Shown here one piece after another: positions 43,715-55,179 of a stretch of DNA of 64,000 nucleotides. Source of the DNA: Tieghemostelium lacteum (taxonomy: Eukaryota; Evosea; Eumycetozoa; Dictyosteliales; Raperosteliaceae); contig LODT01000037.1 of the NCBI GenBank assembly GCA_001606155.1, positions 1-64,000 of the forward strand. The letters run 5' to 3'. The notes below the pieces were generated by a model that ran no database searches, was not told the origin of the DNA, and worked only from the letters and a program-made list of their open reading frames with translations. Positions within the stretch are counted from its first letter, which is position 1; the number at the start of each line of letters is the position of its first letter. The translations under genes were made by a program, and so were the position numbers.

Positions 43715-44125
43715 CTTTTACCAATACAACTCTAAATTACTTTTATTACGGTCTTTCTAATGATGTGATTGGATCCATGTTATTAAATGAATGGATTGGA
43801 CCATCAGCATTAGTGAATCCATATTCTTCACCTACCAGTATTAGAGCTAAATTGTGAGATGATTGAAAACAATCACTATATTTATTGAACTCTCTTTACA
43901 TATTCCAAAGGATTCAATAATCGGCATTATCAATTTAAATCATAGTTTTGAAAGATTTGAAATAACCATTTCAAAATTTTATCACTATTTAGATTTCATA
44001 ATCATTTTCATAAATTAAGGAGTACCTCGGAAAAAAAAAAGATTGATCTATTAAATAAATTTGAAAACATCCTATCAAAATAATCAATACTATATAATTT
44101 AAATTTTAAATATTTGTATAATTAG
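43715..44125 (+). pseudogene. Family A copy 6: fragments
   Basis: Two joined pieces: the middle of A (ACCAATACAACTCTAAATTA to AATGAATGGATTGGACCATC, about 43718-43815) and the C-terminal end (from about 43860 to the A-type end near 44118). N-terminus and central repeats are absent. No open frame of note. Last unit of the array. Confidence 0.75.
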
Positions 44126-44417
44126 CAGAAGTATTACAAACTTTAGATAAACCTCAGATTAAATAATAATAATAAGTATAAGGTGTTTAAATAAAATAAT
44201 TAAAATAGAATATAAGTGAGGAACACGAGAAATCATAATTAATGGACATACTAGGCATACCCTTTATCGATTTTAGGTTTTTTAATTATTTTTGGTGCTA
44301 AATATGAGTTCTTAATATATAACAAATTAATTTTTATTTTAGTTGGTAATTAATTTAATAAAAGTTTTGTTAGACATTTTAAAAAAAAAAATAGATTTTT
44401 AAATTTAAAGCTGATAA
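44126..44417. other. Spacer between array and GGT gene
   Basis: AT-rich, with A-type 3' flank at the start (ATAATAATAATAAGTATAAG also follows A5). The rest is promoter for the downstream gene; no motif recognised. Confidence 0.4.
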
Positions 44418-46167
44418 ATGAACATCATTACAGATAAATATAGCAATGCATCAGTGAAATTTGCAACAAATGGTATATGTGCATCAAGTCAATATTTAGC
44501 ATCACAAGTTGGTATTGATATATTAAAGAAAGGAGGAAATGCTGCTGATGCAAGTGTAGCTATGGCCGCTATTTTAAATCTAACACAACCTTGGTAGGTA
44601 GTGTTAGTTTAAATGTGTTGATTAGTTTAGATTTAGTAATATTAATAATAATGATTTTTAATTCAAAAGTTCAACAGGTATTGGAGGTGACTGTTTTGTA
44701 TTATATTATTGTAATAAAAAGAAAAAGGTATTTGGTTTGAATGGCTCTGGAAGATCACCTCAATCATTAGATATAGAGTTATGTAAAGAAAGAGGTTTTA
44801 CTGAATCAATACCATTTTCTAGTGCACTTTCAGTTACAGTTCCTGGTGCTGCTGCAGCTTGGGTTGATACTATAGAGAGATTTGGTAGTGGTAGTTTAAA
44901 GTTGAAGGATCTATTACAACCTGCTATTGAGTATGCTGAGAATGGTGTTTGTATACAACCTATGACTTCACATTGGTGGAATTTAAGATCAGATCAATTA
45001 GAGGTATCAAAGAATAAAGGAGAGTTATTGAATAGTGATGGTAATCCACCTGGTCCTGGTGAGGTTTTTAAAAATGTAAATTTGGCAAATACTTTTAGAT
45101 TGTTGGGTGAAAATGGAAAAGATGGTTTTTATAAGGGGTTTGTTGCAGAGGCTATTGTAGAGGTTTTAAAGGAACTTGGAGGTGTTATGACTATGGATGA
45201 TTTAGCTAGACATTATTCAACATTTGATGAACCAATTTCTATAAACTATAGGGGATATGATATAGTGGAGTTACCCCCAAATGGACAGGGTATAACTGCA
45301 CTGTTGGCTTTGAATATACTAGAAGGATTTGATATTGGATCTATGGATCCAAAGTCACCGGAATATATCCATTTGATTATAGAGTCTTTGAGACTTGGGT
45401 TCTCAGACAGCAGAAAATATGTATCCGATCCAATATTTAGAGATATTCCATTACAGAAACTACTGTCGAAGGAGTATGGAAAAAGTAGAAGAAAAATTAT
45501 AAATTTAGAGAAATCCAATGAGAGTATACAACATGGATACCCAGATCAAGAAAGTAATACAGTTTATTTATCTGTAGTAGACAAAGATGGTAATGCTTGT
45601 AGTTTTATAAATAGTAATTATAAGTCATTTGGAACTGGTATCATTCCTAAAGGATGTGGATTTACACTTCAAAATCGTGGATGTAATTTCTCATTAGATC
45701 CAACCCATTTCAATAGTTTAGAGAGAAACAAAAGACCATATCACACCATTATTCCGTCGATGATACTTAAAAATGGTGAATTGTATGCTAGTTTTGGAAT
45801 CATGGGTGAATATATGCAACCTCAAGCACATGTTCAAGTAGTTTGTAATCTGATTGATCATAAAATGGATCCACAAACTGCTATTGATTGGCCAAGGGTT
45901 CTCATTGAAAATGTAGATGAATGTGTAAAACATCATACCAAAGGTAATATTGCATTAGAAGAAGGATTTTCTCAAGATACCATTGACAAGTTAATTCATA
46001 ACTATCAACATCACAATATCCGAATATCACCTCTAAAATCACATCAAAGAATGGTTTTTGGAAATGGTCAAATAATTCTAAAATTAACATCATCATCAAA
46101 CAATACTAAAATGGTTTTATGTGCAGGTTCTGATAGTAGATGTGATGGTACTGCTTCCATTTATTAA
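44418..46167 (+). CDS. Gamma-glutamyltransferase-like (YwrD-type) protein, 2 exons
   Basis: Exons 44418-44593 and 44670-46167, phase-2 intron of 76 bp, 557 residues. Family marks in order: ICASSQYLASQVGIDILKKG and GNAADASVAMAA (N-terminal), CSTGIGGDCFVLYY, FGLNGSGRSPQ, PGAAAAWVD, then NTVYLSVVDKDGNACSFINS around the processing site, where the Thr expected as autocatalytic nucleophile is kept. No signal peptide or membrane anchor is visible, unlike classical GGT, so it is probably cytosolic. Closest in style to bacterial YwrD-like proteins; substrate (glutathione or other gamma-glutamyl compounds) is uncertain. Confidence 0.9.
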
Positions 46168-46272
46168 GATATTAAAAAATAAATCATAAAAATTTAAAAA
46201 ATTGATTAAATTAATTTTGTCGTTTTTAAAAAAAAACGAAAGAATTTTTAAAATAATTTATACACACGAAAG

Positions 46273-47487
46273 ATGGTTGTGCCAAAGAAAACTACAGTTA
46301 CTACAGTAACTAAATCACCCTCTAAAACCATTACATCCACCAAAACTAAAACCGTTGCAGTTCCAAAAGATGATAAAAATGTAGAAGTAACCAAATCTAA
46401 ATCAACAACAGTTACTTCTACTACTAAAACTAAAGAACAAATGACAAAAGCAGATAAACCAGTTCCATCAAAGAGTAAAACTTCAGCAACTACTATCACT
46501 AAAAAGGAACCAGTAGTTCAAAAAGAAGAAGAAGAAGTAATTGAATTGAAAAAAGATCACATTGTCACACCACCTTATTCGATCAGGGTTAATAAGAGAA
46601 ATTGTGTTTGTGTAGTTATTACTCTACATAAAATACCAGATTACTGTATAAATTTAAATACTACCCCAACTAGATTCTATTTGGATACTTTTAAACATTC
46701 AATTAAAAATTTAATAGAGTATGTAAAGTAGTTCTAAAACTTGATGATACGTATACTTATATTATAAAAACTATTTAGTGTTCCATATCCAGACAATGTT
46801 AAATGTGATGACTCTAAAACAGAGTTTAAATTCGAACATAATATCTTGACAGTTTATATTCCAGTTGTAAATAATAAGAGAAAATCAATGACTGAGGCAA
46901 CTGAAAAATTAGAGAAATCTAACGATAAAAGTACTACTACCACCACTACTACTACTACAACTAATAATAAAAAGCAACAAAACAAAAAATCAAAAGTACA
47001 AGTAGAAGAAACAAAAGAGAAAGAAGTAATTGAAGAAAATGAAGATGAGGAAGATGAAGAAAAAGTAGTTGAATCACCAAAAAAGAAAAAGAAATTCTCA
47101 ACTAATGATCAAGCTATGGAATTCATTAATAAAATGACAGCTGAACAAGAGAATCTCACTCAACAAAAAGTTGATAATGAGAAAAAAAAAGTAAAAGATA
47201 TTCAAGCTAAAGAATCTTCAAAACAAAAACAAAAAGCTTTGAAAGACAATAGAAAGAATAAAGTTATTGAAAAGGTTGTTAGTGATTTGAAAAAGGATAC
47301 TCCAACTCCTGTATCAAAGAAACCAACTCCAGAACCTATGACAGTAGATAATGATGAAGAAGAAGAAGTTAAAGAAACAAATAACAAAAAGAAAACAACT
47401 ACAACAGCAGCAGTACCAAAGAAAAAGAGAGTATCATTTGGTGCTGTTAAAGTTAAATCTATCCCACCTAGACCCAATAAAAAATAA
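46273..47487 (+). CDS. CS/PIH1-like domain protein with Lys-rich tails, 2 exons
   Basis: Exons 46273-46718 and 46779-47487, phase-2 intron of 60 bp, 384 residues. Residues 1-90 are Lys/Thr/Ser-rich. Residues about 95-198 form a beta-type domain (PPYSIRVNKRNCVCVVITLH...FYLDTFKHSIKN...DVPYPDNVKCDDSKTEFKFE, LTVYIPVV) resembling the CS-like C-terminal domain of PIH1/Kintoun cochaperones. The remainder is charged, with Thr and Asp/Glu runs, a coiled-coil stretch near residues 270-320, and basic clusters like nuclear localisation signals (KKKKKF, KKKRVSF). Dictyostelids lack cilia, so the role is not axonemal. The family assignment is tentative. Confidence 0.6.
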
Positions 47488-47616
47488 ATTATCATAACCT
47501 TTATTGAAAACCTAGAAAAACCATTTTGTTCAATATCCATAATTATTTCCATTGGATAAATATCTTGTATTTCGATATAACAAAAAAAACTTATGAAATT
47601 ATAAAACAGATAAAAC

Positions 47617-47916
47617 ATGTTGATCAGATCATTAATAGTTTACATAATCAATTTATGGGTTAGTTATGGAAATCAAAGGTTTAAACATACAATAGATGTA
47701 ATTTCAAAACTCAGATTAGTATCAAAAGAATTTACAGCAACCACAATACCTTTAATAGATTGGGATAAAATTGATATTAAAACAGAGAATGATATGGAAA
47801 TATTGAATAAACTATTCAAACCAAAAGCTAAATTGAATAGGATCTATTTATCAGGTCTCATTGATGAAAATTTGTTCCAAATACCATCATGGATTATTTA
47901 TAAAAATAATTTCTAA
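47617..47916 (+). pseudogene. Family A copy 7: N-terminal fragment
   Basis: ATG at 47617 and an open frame of 99 codons with the A N-terminus (MLIRSLIVYIINLWVSYGN), F-box-like LRLVSKEFTATTIPLIDWDK and ENDMEILNKLF. It then loses homology shortly after PSWIIY. Separated from the rest of the array by two ordinary genes and placed directly before the double-F-box gene. Probably not functional, though it could still make an F-box-only peptide. Confidence 0.75.
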
Positions 47917-48066
47917 GAAAAATATAATCATAAGTTTAAAAATATTAATTTGTAAAATACAATAACACTTTTTTTTATTAAATATGATTTATTTTTTTTA
48001 ATAGATCAAATATAACGCTTATAAGCCATTTAAATATAATATTTACATTTAAATTTTCATATATAA

Positions 48067-50154
48067 ATGTCAGTTTTTTTGATTTTATTAAAATATATTG
48101 TAAAAGAGAATAATATTTTATTGGTATTGAGATTGGTATCAAAAGAATGGAAAAACACAATTGAAAAACACAATGATGATCAATTATGGAAAGAATTGGT
48201 TGTTTCAAGATGGCCATTATTTAATAGTTTAAATATTGATATTTCTCAATCAAAAGCTATTTATCAACAATCCAACAATAATGCTCAAGTAGAACTATTG
48301 GATTTCAGTTATGAAGAAAACTGCTTTTCCCGTGATAACGAATACTACCAAAAAAAAGAGAAGTTTCTTAAAATTGATTATTTTAAGTTGGTATCATTTA
48401 CCTGGAAAGATGTATTCTTTCAATTACTGAAAAGAGATACAATCCTTTATAATCTCTCAGAGGGTATAATTACTAAACCTGAAGACTCTTTCTCAATGGT
48501 AAATCGGAAACTGAATGGGCTCTCGATTCTTGAACATCCAATAATGGAATGTAATCTATATCTATTGAATAAGATTAAAATGTACCAAAACCTTGAATCA
48601 CTCAAGACATTGAAGTATCAACAACTATTTCAATATAATTCATCTCTTTTTTTTCTCTATCAATCCATTGAATATCACTTTATTCATTTGAAAAACGAAA
48701 TACACGACTTTAATAATCGTAAAAGCAGTCTAACTAGAGGTACAATAAGAGATATTAAAGGTAATCCACTGGAATTAAATTTGATATTCTATAGCAATGT
48801 TTGTGATGGTCATTCTGGTTCCTATCAATTTCATCCTGATAATTCAATTAAGATTGGAAATAATATATATTATTTCTCTAAATACTGCAAAAGGACTGCA
48901 CAAGTTAAATTTCATTCAATATTTTTGAATAACGTCAGAGAACAATTGACATGTGGGCAAGTTAATCTCATCACAATTGATGAAGTTAAATCACTGGTCA
49001 GAACTCTGATTCCAAATTACCATTTCAAAGATGATTTTTTTATAAGAGAGGAATTTGGGTACAGTACAGATAGATATGATCATGTAGCAATTGAAATAGT
49101 GAATCATCAAGATCCAAAATATTTTCAAATTTCACCATCAATTATTCAACAACAAGACTCTATAAATGTTACAACATCTCAATTCCCAAAAATAATCATA
49201 CGACCAATCATTAAATATTTATTAATATCTTCATCCAATTCGACAATAAGCAATGGAATCAAAACTATATCACTTGTTTGTAAATTGTGGAATATTTTGA
49301 TTCAAGATGATGAAATTTGGAGATTATTATCACTTAAAAGATGGTCATCTCTATTACAACTCAACAATAATCTCACAATCTCTCAATCAAATTTAATTGA
49401 GATCCAAAACTATCCCAATCCACAAAAAGTCCAAGATTACTATGTTATTAAACGTAAATTCATTGAATACATTCCTGATCACCTTCACATTAAATCATGG
49501 AAAGAATTATTTATTCAAAGATTCAGAAAAGAACAATTGCCAATGAATTTACTCTTAAATATACAATCTCAATGCCAACAACTATCTAACATTGATCATG
49601 AATCAATTGATTCATCAATTCAGAGATATAAAGAAATTGTATTGTTCACTAGAGTACCAAAATCTGAAGATCAAGATTTACAATTCCTGTTTGAATCATT
49701 GATCTATCGTAATTATTACTTTAAAGTCAAATCTGACTTTATAGATTATGACCTTGGAATGAGTACACAACATTTGTGGTATATTGTTGGAACATTCATG
49801 GATAAGAATTTCAATCAATTTGAGTTCAAATTCTCTTATCGAGAAGAAACATCAGGAGATTCTGATCATGGAGATCATGATAGATTTCAGATCTTTCAAG
49901 TTGGAAACAAATCTCTTTCATTTAGTGATTATTATGTACATGAACCACAACCAGTCATCAATTACTTTGAAGAATTGTCAAACAATATCAATCTTGATAT
50001 TAATAGTATCAACAAATTTCATAGTTTTTTAATTAATATGTCTAAAACCCGTTTAGAAGATGTGTCATATCCTTTTGTTGCTGAAACCAATGAAGAAATT
50101 GAATATGAAAATAGAAAAATTAAATCAATGGTATATGCTATCAATAAAAATTAA
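48067..50154 (+). CDS. Double-F-box-like protein, intact copy
   Basis: Single exon, 695 residues, ATG at 48067. Two F-box-like segments of the same design: residues about 10-62 (VLRLVSKEWKNTI...DDQLWKELVVSRWPLF) and about 380-440 (PIIKYLLISSSN...ISLVCKLWNILIQDDEIWRL then LSLKRWSSLL). Each is followed by a similar stretch (SQSKAIYQQSNN; SQSNLIEIQNYPN) and SWKELFIQRF / TWKDVFFQLLKRD repeats, so the protein arose by internal duplication. No LRRs or signal peptide. SCF adaptor function inferred. A near-identical broken copy lies inverted at 18170-20243. Confidence 0.8.
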   Translation: MSVFLILLKYIVKENNILLVLRLVSKEWKNTIEKHNDDQLWKELVVSRWPLFNSLNIDISQSKAIYQQSNNNAQVELLDFSYEENCFSRDNEYYQKKEKFLKIDYFKLVSFTWKDVFFQLLKRDTILYNLSEGIITKPEDSFSMVNRKLNGLSILEHPIMECNLYLLNKIKMYQNLESLKTLKYQQLFQYNSSLFFLYQSIEYHFIHLKNEIHDFNNRKSSLTRGTIRDIKGNPLELNLIFYSNVCDGHSGSYQFHPDNSIKIGNNIYYFSKYCKRTAQVKFHSIFLNNVREQLTCGQVNLITIDEVKSLVRTLIPNYHFKDDFFIREEFGYSTDRYDHVAIEIVNHQDPKYFQISPSIIQQQDSINVTTSQFPKIIIRPIIKYLLISSSNSTISNGIKTISLVCKLWNILIQDDEIWRLLSLKRWSSLLQLNNNLTISQSNLIEIQNYPNPQKVQDYYVIKRKFIEYIPDHLHIKSWKELFIQRFRKEQLPMNLLLNIQSQCQQLSNIDHESIDSSIQRYKEIVLFTRVPKSEDQDLQFLFESLIYRNYYFKVKSDFIDYDLGMSTQHLWYIVGTFMDKNFNQFEFKFSYREETSGDSDHGDHDRFQIFQVGNKSLSFSDYYVHEPQPVINYFEELSNNINLDINSINKFHSFLINMSKTRLEDVSYPFVAETNEEIEYENRKIKSMVYAINKN

Positions 50155-50353
50155 ATATTTTTTATAGATATATAATTATACTTAAAGCTGAGGATTTTTA
50201 TCTATATTGTCTATCGATATCCAACTCTTATATATTTTTATTACGTTAACTTGGATTGACATAAATATATATTATAATATCCTAATATAACTTACGTCTT
50301 ACATATATACTTTTGAAAAATAAAGATAAATGAAGAAAGTAGTTTATTATCTT

Positions 50354-53300
50354 TTATCTTTTTTTAAAAAGAGTAAATGATTTTGAAGGATTTAAATCTA
50401 GATAGTCAATCTTTTCTTCTTTTTTATCAACAGATTCGTAGAGCTGATCTTCAGTTAGCTGTAAGGCATTAGTTAAGAAACTTTGTAAGACACCAACACT
50501 GGTGTAATTGTATTTCTTTGATTGAAATAAATGAACTTTTCTGAGAATTTTTCCAGTCATTTCATATTTTTGGAAATTAATGTGATCAAAGTTACTGCTA
50601 CTCTTGTTACCTTCACTGATTCCTACTAGATGATTGAAATAGGATCCTAGATAGGGTACAGAAGGTGGTTCAACACTGTCCATTAGTTTTCTAAGTTTAG
50701 CAATACTAGTTGGTTGAATCATATCTTCAAATTCCTGGAAGACTACATGTGCTTTAGTTTGATTTACAAAATACCAAGTAGTTTTTAGTCTACAAACTGC
50801 ACCATGTTTCATACCTGCAATGATAGCAGTTGCACTATTAAAATTCTTTATGTACCAACAGTTTAATGCTATATTTAGGAATTTGAATATAATCTGTACA
50901 CGTTTTTCAATAGTTGCACCTGAAACGATTTCACTTGCTACCCAACGACTTAAGAAATTAAATCTATTGGTAACCTGTACTATAGACTGAGGAGGAGATG
51001 ATTGTGATGCTGCATAGTTAAGTAACTCCCTTCTAGTGATTTTAACTAACAAACCATGATCAATCATAGTTAGTTGTCTTGCTACTTCATGAGGTTTCAA
51101 TTCCATCAGTGAAATGGTATCTTGGAAAAGAAAGTCTGGAATAGGAGCAGGTTGCTCAAATGTATCGTCATCTTCTTCCACTTGGAAAGTTCCATCAACT
51201 TTCATTTGAACCACTTGAGTTATATTACTAATCAAAGATTTCAAAGAATATTGATTTAAACCTACTCCTTGTTCTACGGTATCCTGACAGTTTTTACAAA
51301 ATTCCAAAAGTTTCTGAATTAGTTTAGGATCAGATTCAAAGTCGTCCCAAGCTATATCTATCCATTTCTGTACAAATCTCAAAACTTTAGTTTTGATTAT
51401 AGTTGGATTTGCTTTACCAGAAATTGAATAGAATCTGTCACTTAACAGAGACAGCAGTGCTTCGACATTTGTAAATAGTTTAAATGTCTCAAAGAATATA
51501 CTCTCCAGTTCTTTACTAGACCCTCTCTCATGAGTCAACAGTGATACCAACATCTTTATAGTTGCTGATTTGATCTTTGGAATAGAATCCTCTGATGTAA
51601 ATTCAATTTCATGGCTTACAATAGGATTAGACATTAGATCTCTGATAAAATCATCACCTTCTAATGATACTATTGCACCACCATTTCCACTATTAATAGT
51701 AGATAGAGAATGTGTAGTTTGTGTAGGTGAGTGTGCTAGTGAGTTTCCAGGATTTCCACTTGAAGAGTTGCTATTACCTTGACCATTTTCAATACCATTA
51801 GATGAATTTATAGGACCTACTTTAATACCAGAAGTCATAAGTTCCTGAGGTGTATCCAATATCTTTTTAGTATTCTTTAAAAACTTCTTCATTGGATCTT
51901 TTTTATCCTTGTCTTTGTTGCTGCCGCTACTCATTGTAGATTGTATTCCATTACTAGGGGTTGACTGATCTTTTAATGGAGATTGGATACCACTATTACC
52001 TCCTGATATTGAACTTCCACTAACTCCATTTCCAGTATTTATAGAATTAAATGAACTAGATAACAGATTGTTCGATGACTTACTAGATGGTAATATTAAC
52101 CCTTGTAATCGCTTTTTAAAGAATGATGGAGTTATTGTATTCTTATCATCATAAATCTCTTCTATAAATTCAAATTTAGTTTTATCTAATCTTATAGTGG
52201 GTTGAGACTGATCTTGTTGTACTGTTGGTGGAGATTTAAGTGCTCTGTTAGTTGACATGTTCGTAGTTGTGGAAGATGATGATATATTAGATACTGGTGA
52301 TATCTGAGGTATATCATCCGAAAATATAGTCTGAGTTAGAATAGATCCTCCAAAATTTGGAAGAGAAGCACTAGGAGTTGCACCTAAATATTCCAGACTA
52401 TTTTCAGAAAATGTTCTACCTTTTGTAGCAGCTGTAGTTGATGAAGATGATGTTGTAGTTGTTGATGTAGTAATCAAAGGTGGTAAATGGTGATGGTGAT
52501 GATGGTGATGGTGATGGTGATGATAGACATTAGCAGTCATTTCACCAGAACTTGATGTAGTAGGTGTAGAAGAATCCATAGAATCAATAGGTGTAAATAA
52601 GTTCCTACTTCTAGGACTAGGTGTTAAGTTATCTTCTCTTCCAAGTGGAGATATATCACCACTGTCGTCTTTAGGTAACTGAGGTAGAGGTGGTAAAGGA
52701 GGTGGAATTGAAGATGTACTATAATTTATACCTCTTGGGCTGTTATTGGCTATTTGTTGAGGAGGTGGAGTTACCAGATCTTGTTGATTGATTATATTGA
52801 TTTTATTAGAGTTACTAACCGATGGTTTCTTTCTGTGAAAGTGTATAGTATCACCTAGAGAATGTTTGGCATTCTTTAGTATATCAGTAATCTTTGTTGG
52901 AACTAAGAATTTCTTTTTACTGCTTCTACTGGAAAGTGGTGGATCAGTACTATCAACAGCACGAGGTGATACCAAATCATAAAACTCTTGTTGTTCATAT
53001 CCTCCAACGGTATTCACACTGTTAGGAGTAAGAGATTCATCGGCATCACCCAGTGAGAATCCACTTCTATCTGATGTAGGTGTATAGTGATTAGATGATG
53101 TCAATGTAGGTGTAAGATTAGAACTCTGTTGTTCAACTGAATTACTATAGTCATAAGAAGTAAATGATCTAACTCTTTGTCCTAACCCACTACTATTGCT
53201 GTTTGCTATTGAAGATGTACCATTTTGAGATTTCAAATTTAAAAGTGGTACATTTGGTTTTTTAGGTGTGGGAATTTGGGGTAGAACTTTAGTTACAGAG

Positions 53301-55179
53301 TTTGATGACTTTGGTGATATTCCAGATGATGAGGAGTTAGAGAGTACTGGTACTAGAGGTAAGGGTTTAGGTGGTCTTTTACATGACAGTGATAGAGGTG
53401 AAGTTGGACTAATAAGGCCATTAGGTGAATTTGGTAAATCACCTGCAGAGGTATTAGAGAGTGGTGAGACTATCAATTGATCTAAATTAGATACAGATGA
53501 CTGAGTAGTTAATACTACATTACTATTAATAATAGAAGTATTGTCAATGGTTGGTAATACTATAGGTGGAGATGGTTCAGGTTGAGAATCTGTTGAAACT
53601 GAAGTTGTGGTGGTAGTGGTTGTTGTAGTTGTTGTGTTATGTACAGGTTGAATAGGTGGTGATTTTGGTATTATTTTATTATGGTTAATTGAAAATTCCT
53701 TTATGTGAGTACTTTGTTGTATTAGTTCACTTGGATATGCTGATATTTCATTATAGTCCAAATAAAGTGTCGATAATCTTTCATTGCACAACAGAGATTG
53801 TGGGAATTGGTCCAAATAGTTATTATTTAAATTTAGTTTTTGTAGAGATTTCATATTACATAGATATTCAATACAGTTTCTATTGGATAGTCTATTATAA
53901 CTTAGATTTATAGATTTCAATGAATTCAATGACGATATCTCTTCTGGTAGTCTTTCCAATATATTAAATGACAAATCTAATCTCTTTAGTTTTTCAAATT
54001 TCTTTATATTACTAGGTATCGATGATATTGAATTCTTTTTTAGATTTAGTCTATTATAGAGTAGATATGTTAATATTTAGTATCAATTAATAGAATATAG
54101 AGTAATAGTTACCTTCTAAGTGTTGTAATTTCACAAATGGAAAGAGGAAATTGAGATAATTGACAATGATCCAAAGTTAGGATTTTCAAAGATTTAAAGA
54201 TTTTCCAAATTGGTAGACATTTTTCAAAATCAATTTTACTATTGTATCCAAGACTTAGTCTATGGATTTTATAAACTTGTTGAATGTTTTCTGAACCTAC
54301 TGGAAAAGAGACAAAATTTGAATTTTCCAAATCTAGAGTTTTACTACTGCTACCCCCACTGTGGTCTTTTGATTTTTTTGAATGTTTTTCAATTTTGTGA
54401 GGAGATGGCATTGGAGAAATATTGAGGGTTGGATGGATAGGTGGAGGTAGTTTAGAGGATGGAAGTTTACTTAGACCTTTACTTTGAGGTGATATGACAG
54501 TATTTACAGGTGAGCTACTAGAAGATGGAGGTGAAATGATATCAGTTAACTGTTGATTATTTATAGATGGTGAATTATTATTTAGAATTATTGATTTACT
54601 ATGAGTAGATGTTGAAGTATTATGATGGTGGCTGTTCTTTTTAGGAATTGGTATTTCATCAAGTTGATAAATATGATTATATAATCTCTGAATGTGTGCT
54701 GGAAGATTATAGTTTTCTTGTATTGACAGATACCTAAGTTGAGGTAATTGTAAGAGATTAGGTAAATCTACTAACTGATTAGTTGATAGATTCAGTCTTT
54801 CCAGTTTCTTTAAATCCAATATGGTTTGAGGAATTATAGATAAATTATTTTTATCTAATTTCAAGTGTAGTAGGTATCTCCAAAGAGAAAGGTCATCACA
54901 AACTATTGAAATCTTATTATTACTGAGATCAAGTCTCTCTAATTGTACTGTTGATTCTATAAATTCTTTAGTAATCTCTGTAATTTGGTTTCCAGAGAGA
55001 TTAAGATATTTTAAAAATGTAAAAGCAGACAATAATGGACATTCGGGTAGACTCTGGTTGGATAGATCTAATTGGTCCATTGATAGGTCGTATTGAATTA
55101 GTATAGTTTGTGATATCTTATCACTGTTATTACTATTCATTTTGTGATTGACTAAATCTGATGTAATGACTTCACTCAT
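50354..55179 (-). CDS. LRR-containing Ras guanine nucleotide exchange factor, 2 exons
   Basis: Exons (minus) 55179-54113 and 54050-50354, phase-2 intron of 62 bp, about 1587 residues; I use the ATG at 55179, as the frame upstream opens with TTG. Leucine-rich repeats fill about residues 30-170 and 330-480 (LKYLNLSGNQIT, LERLDLSNNKIS, LKRLDLSFNILE, LSTLYLDYNEIS). They are split by a Ser/Pro-rich spacer and followed by a long Ser/Thr/Pro-rich region with about a dozen His in a row (52490-52525). A RasGEF N-terminal (REM) domain lies near 1165-1310 and the Cdc25-type catalytic domain at about 1345-1580 (ELKPHEVARQLTMIDHGLL, SRWVASEIV, NFNSATAIIAGM, PSVPYLGSYF). Expected to activate Ras/Rap at membranes. 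Dictyostelids have an expanded RasGEF set; I cannot name the ortholog. Confidence 0.93.

Noticed and set aside
20554-44125. The A/B array as a transposon cluster
   Set aside because: No terminal repeats, transposase or reverse transcriptase belongs to the repeating unit; the only mobile-element trace is the DIRS fossil in one copy.
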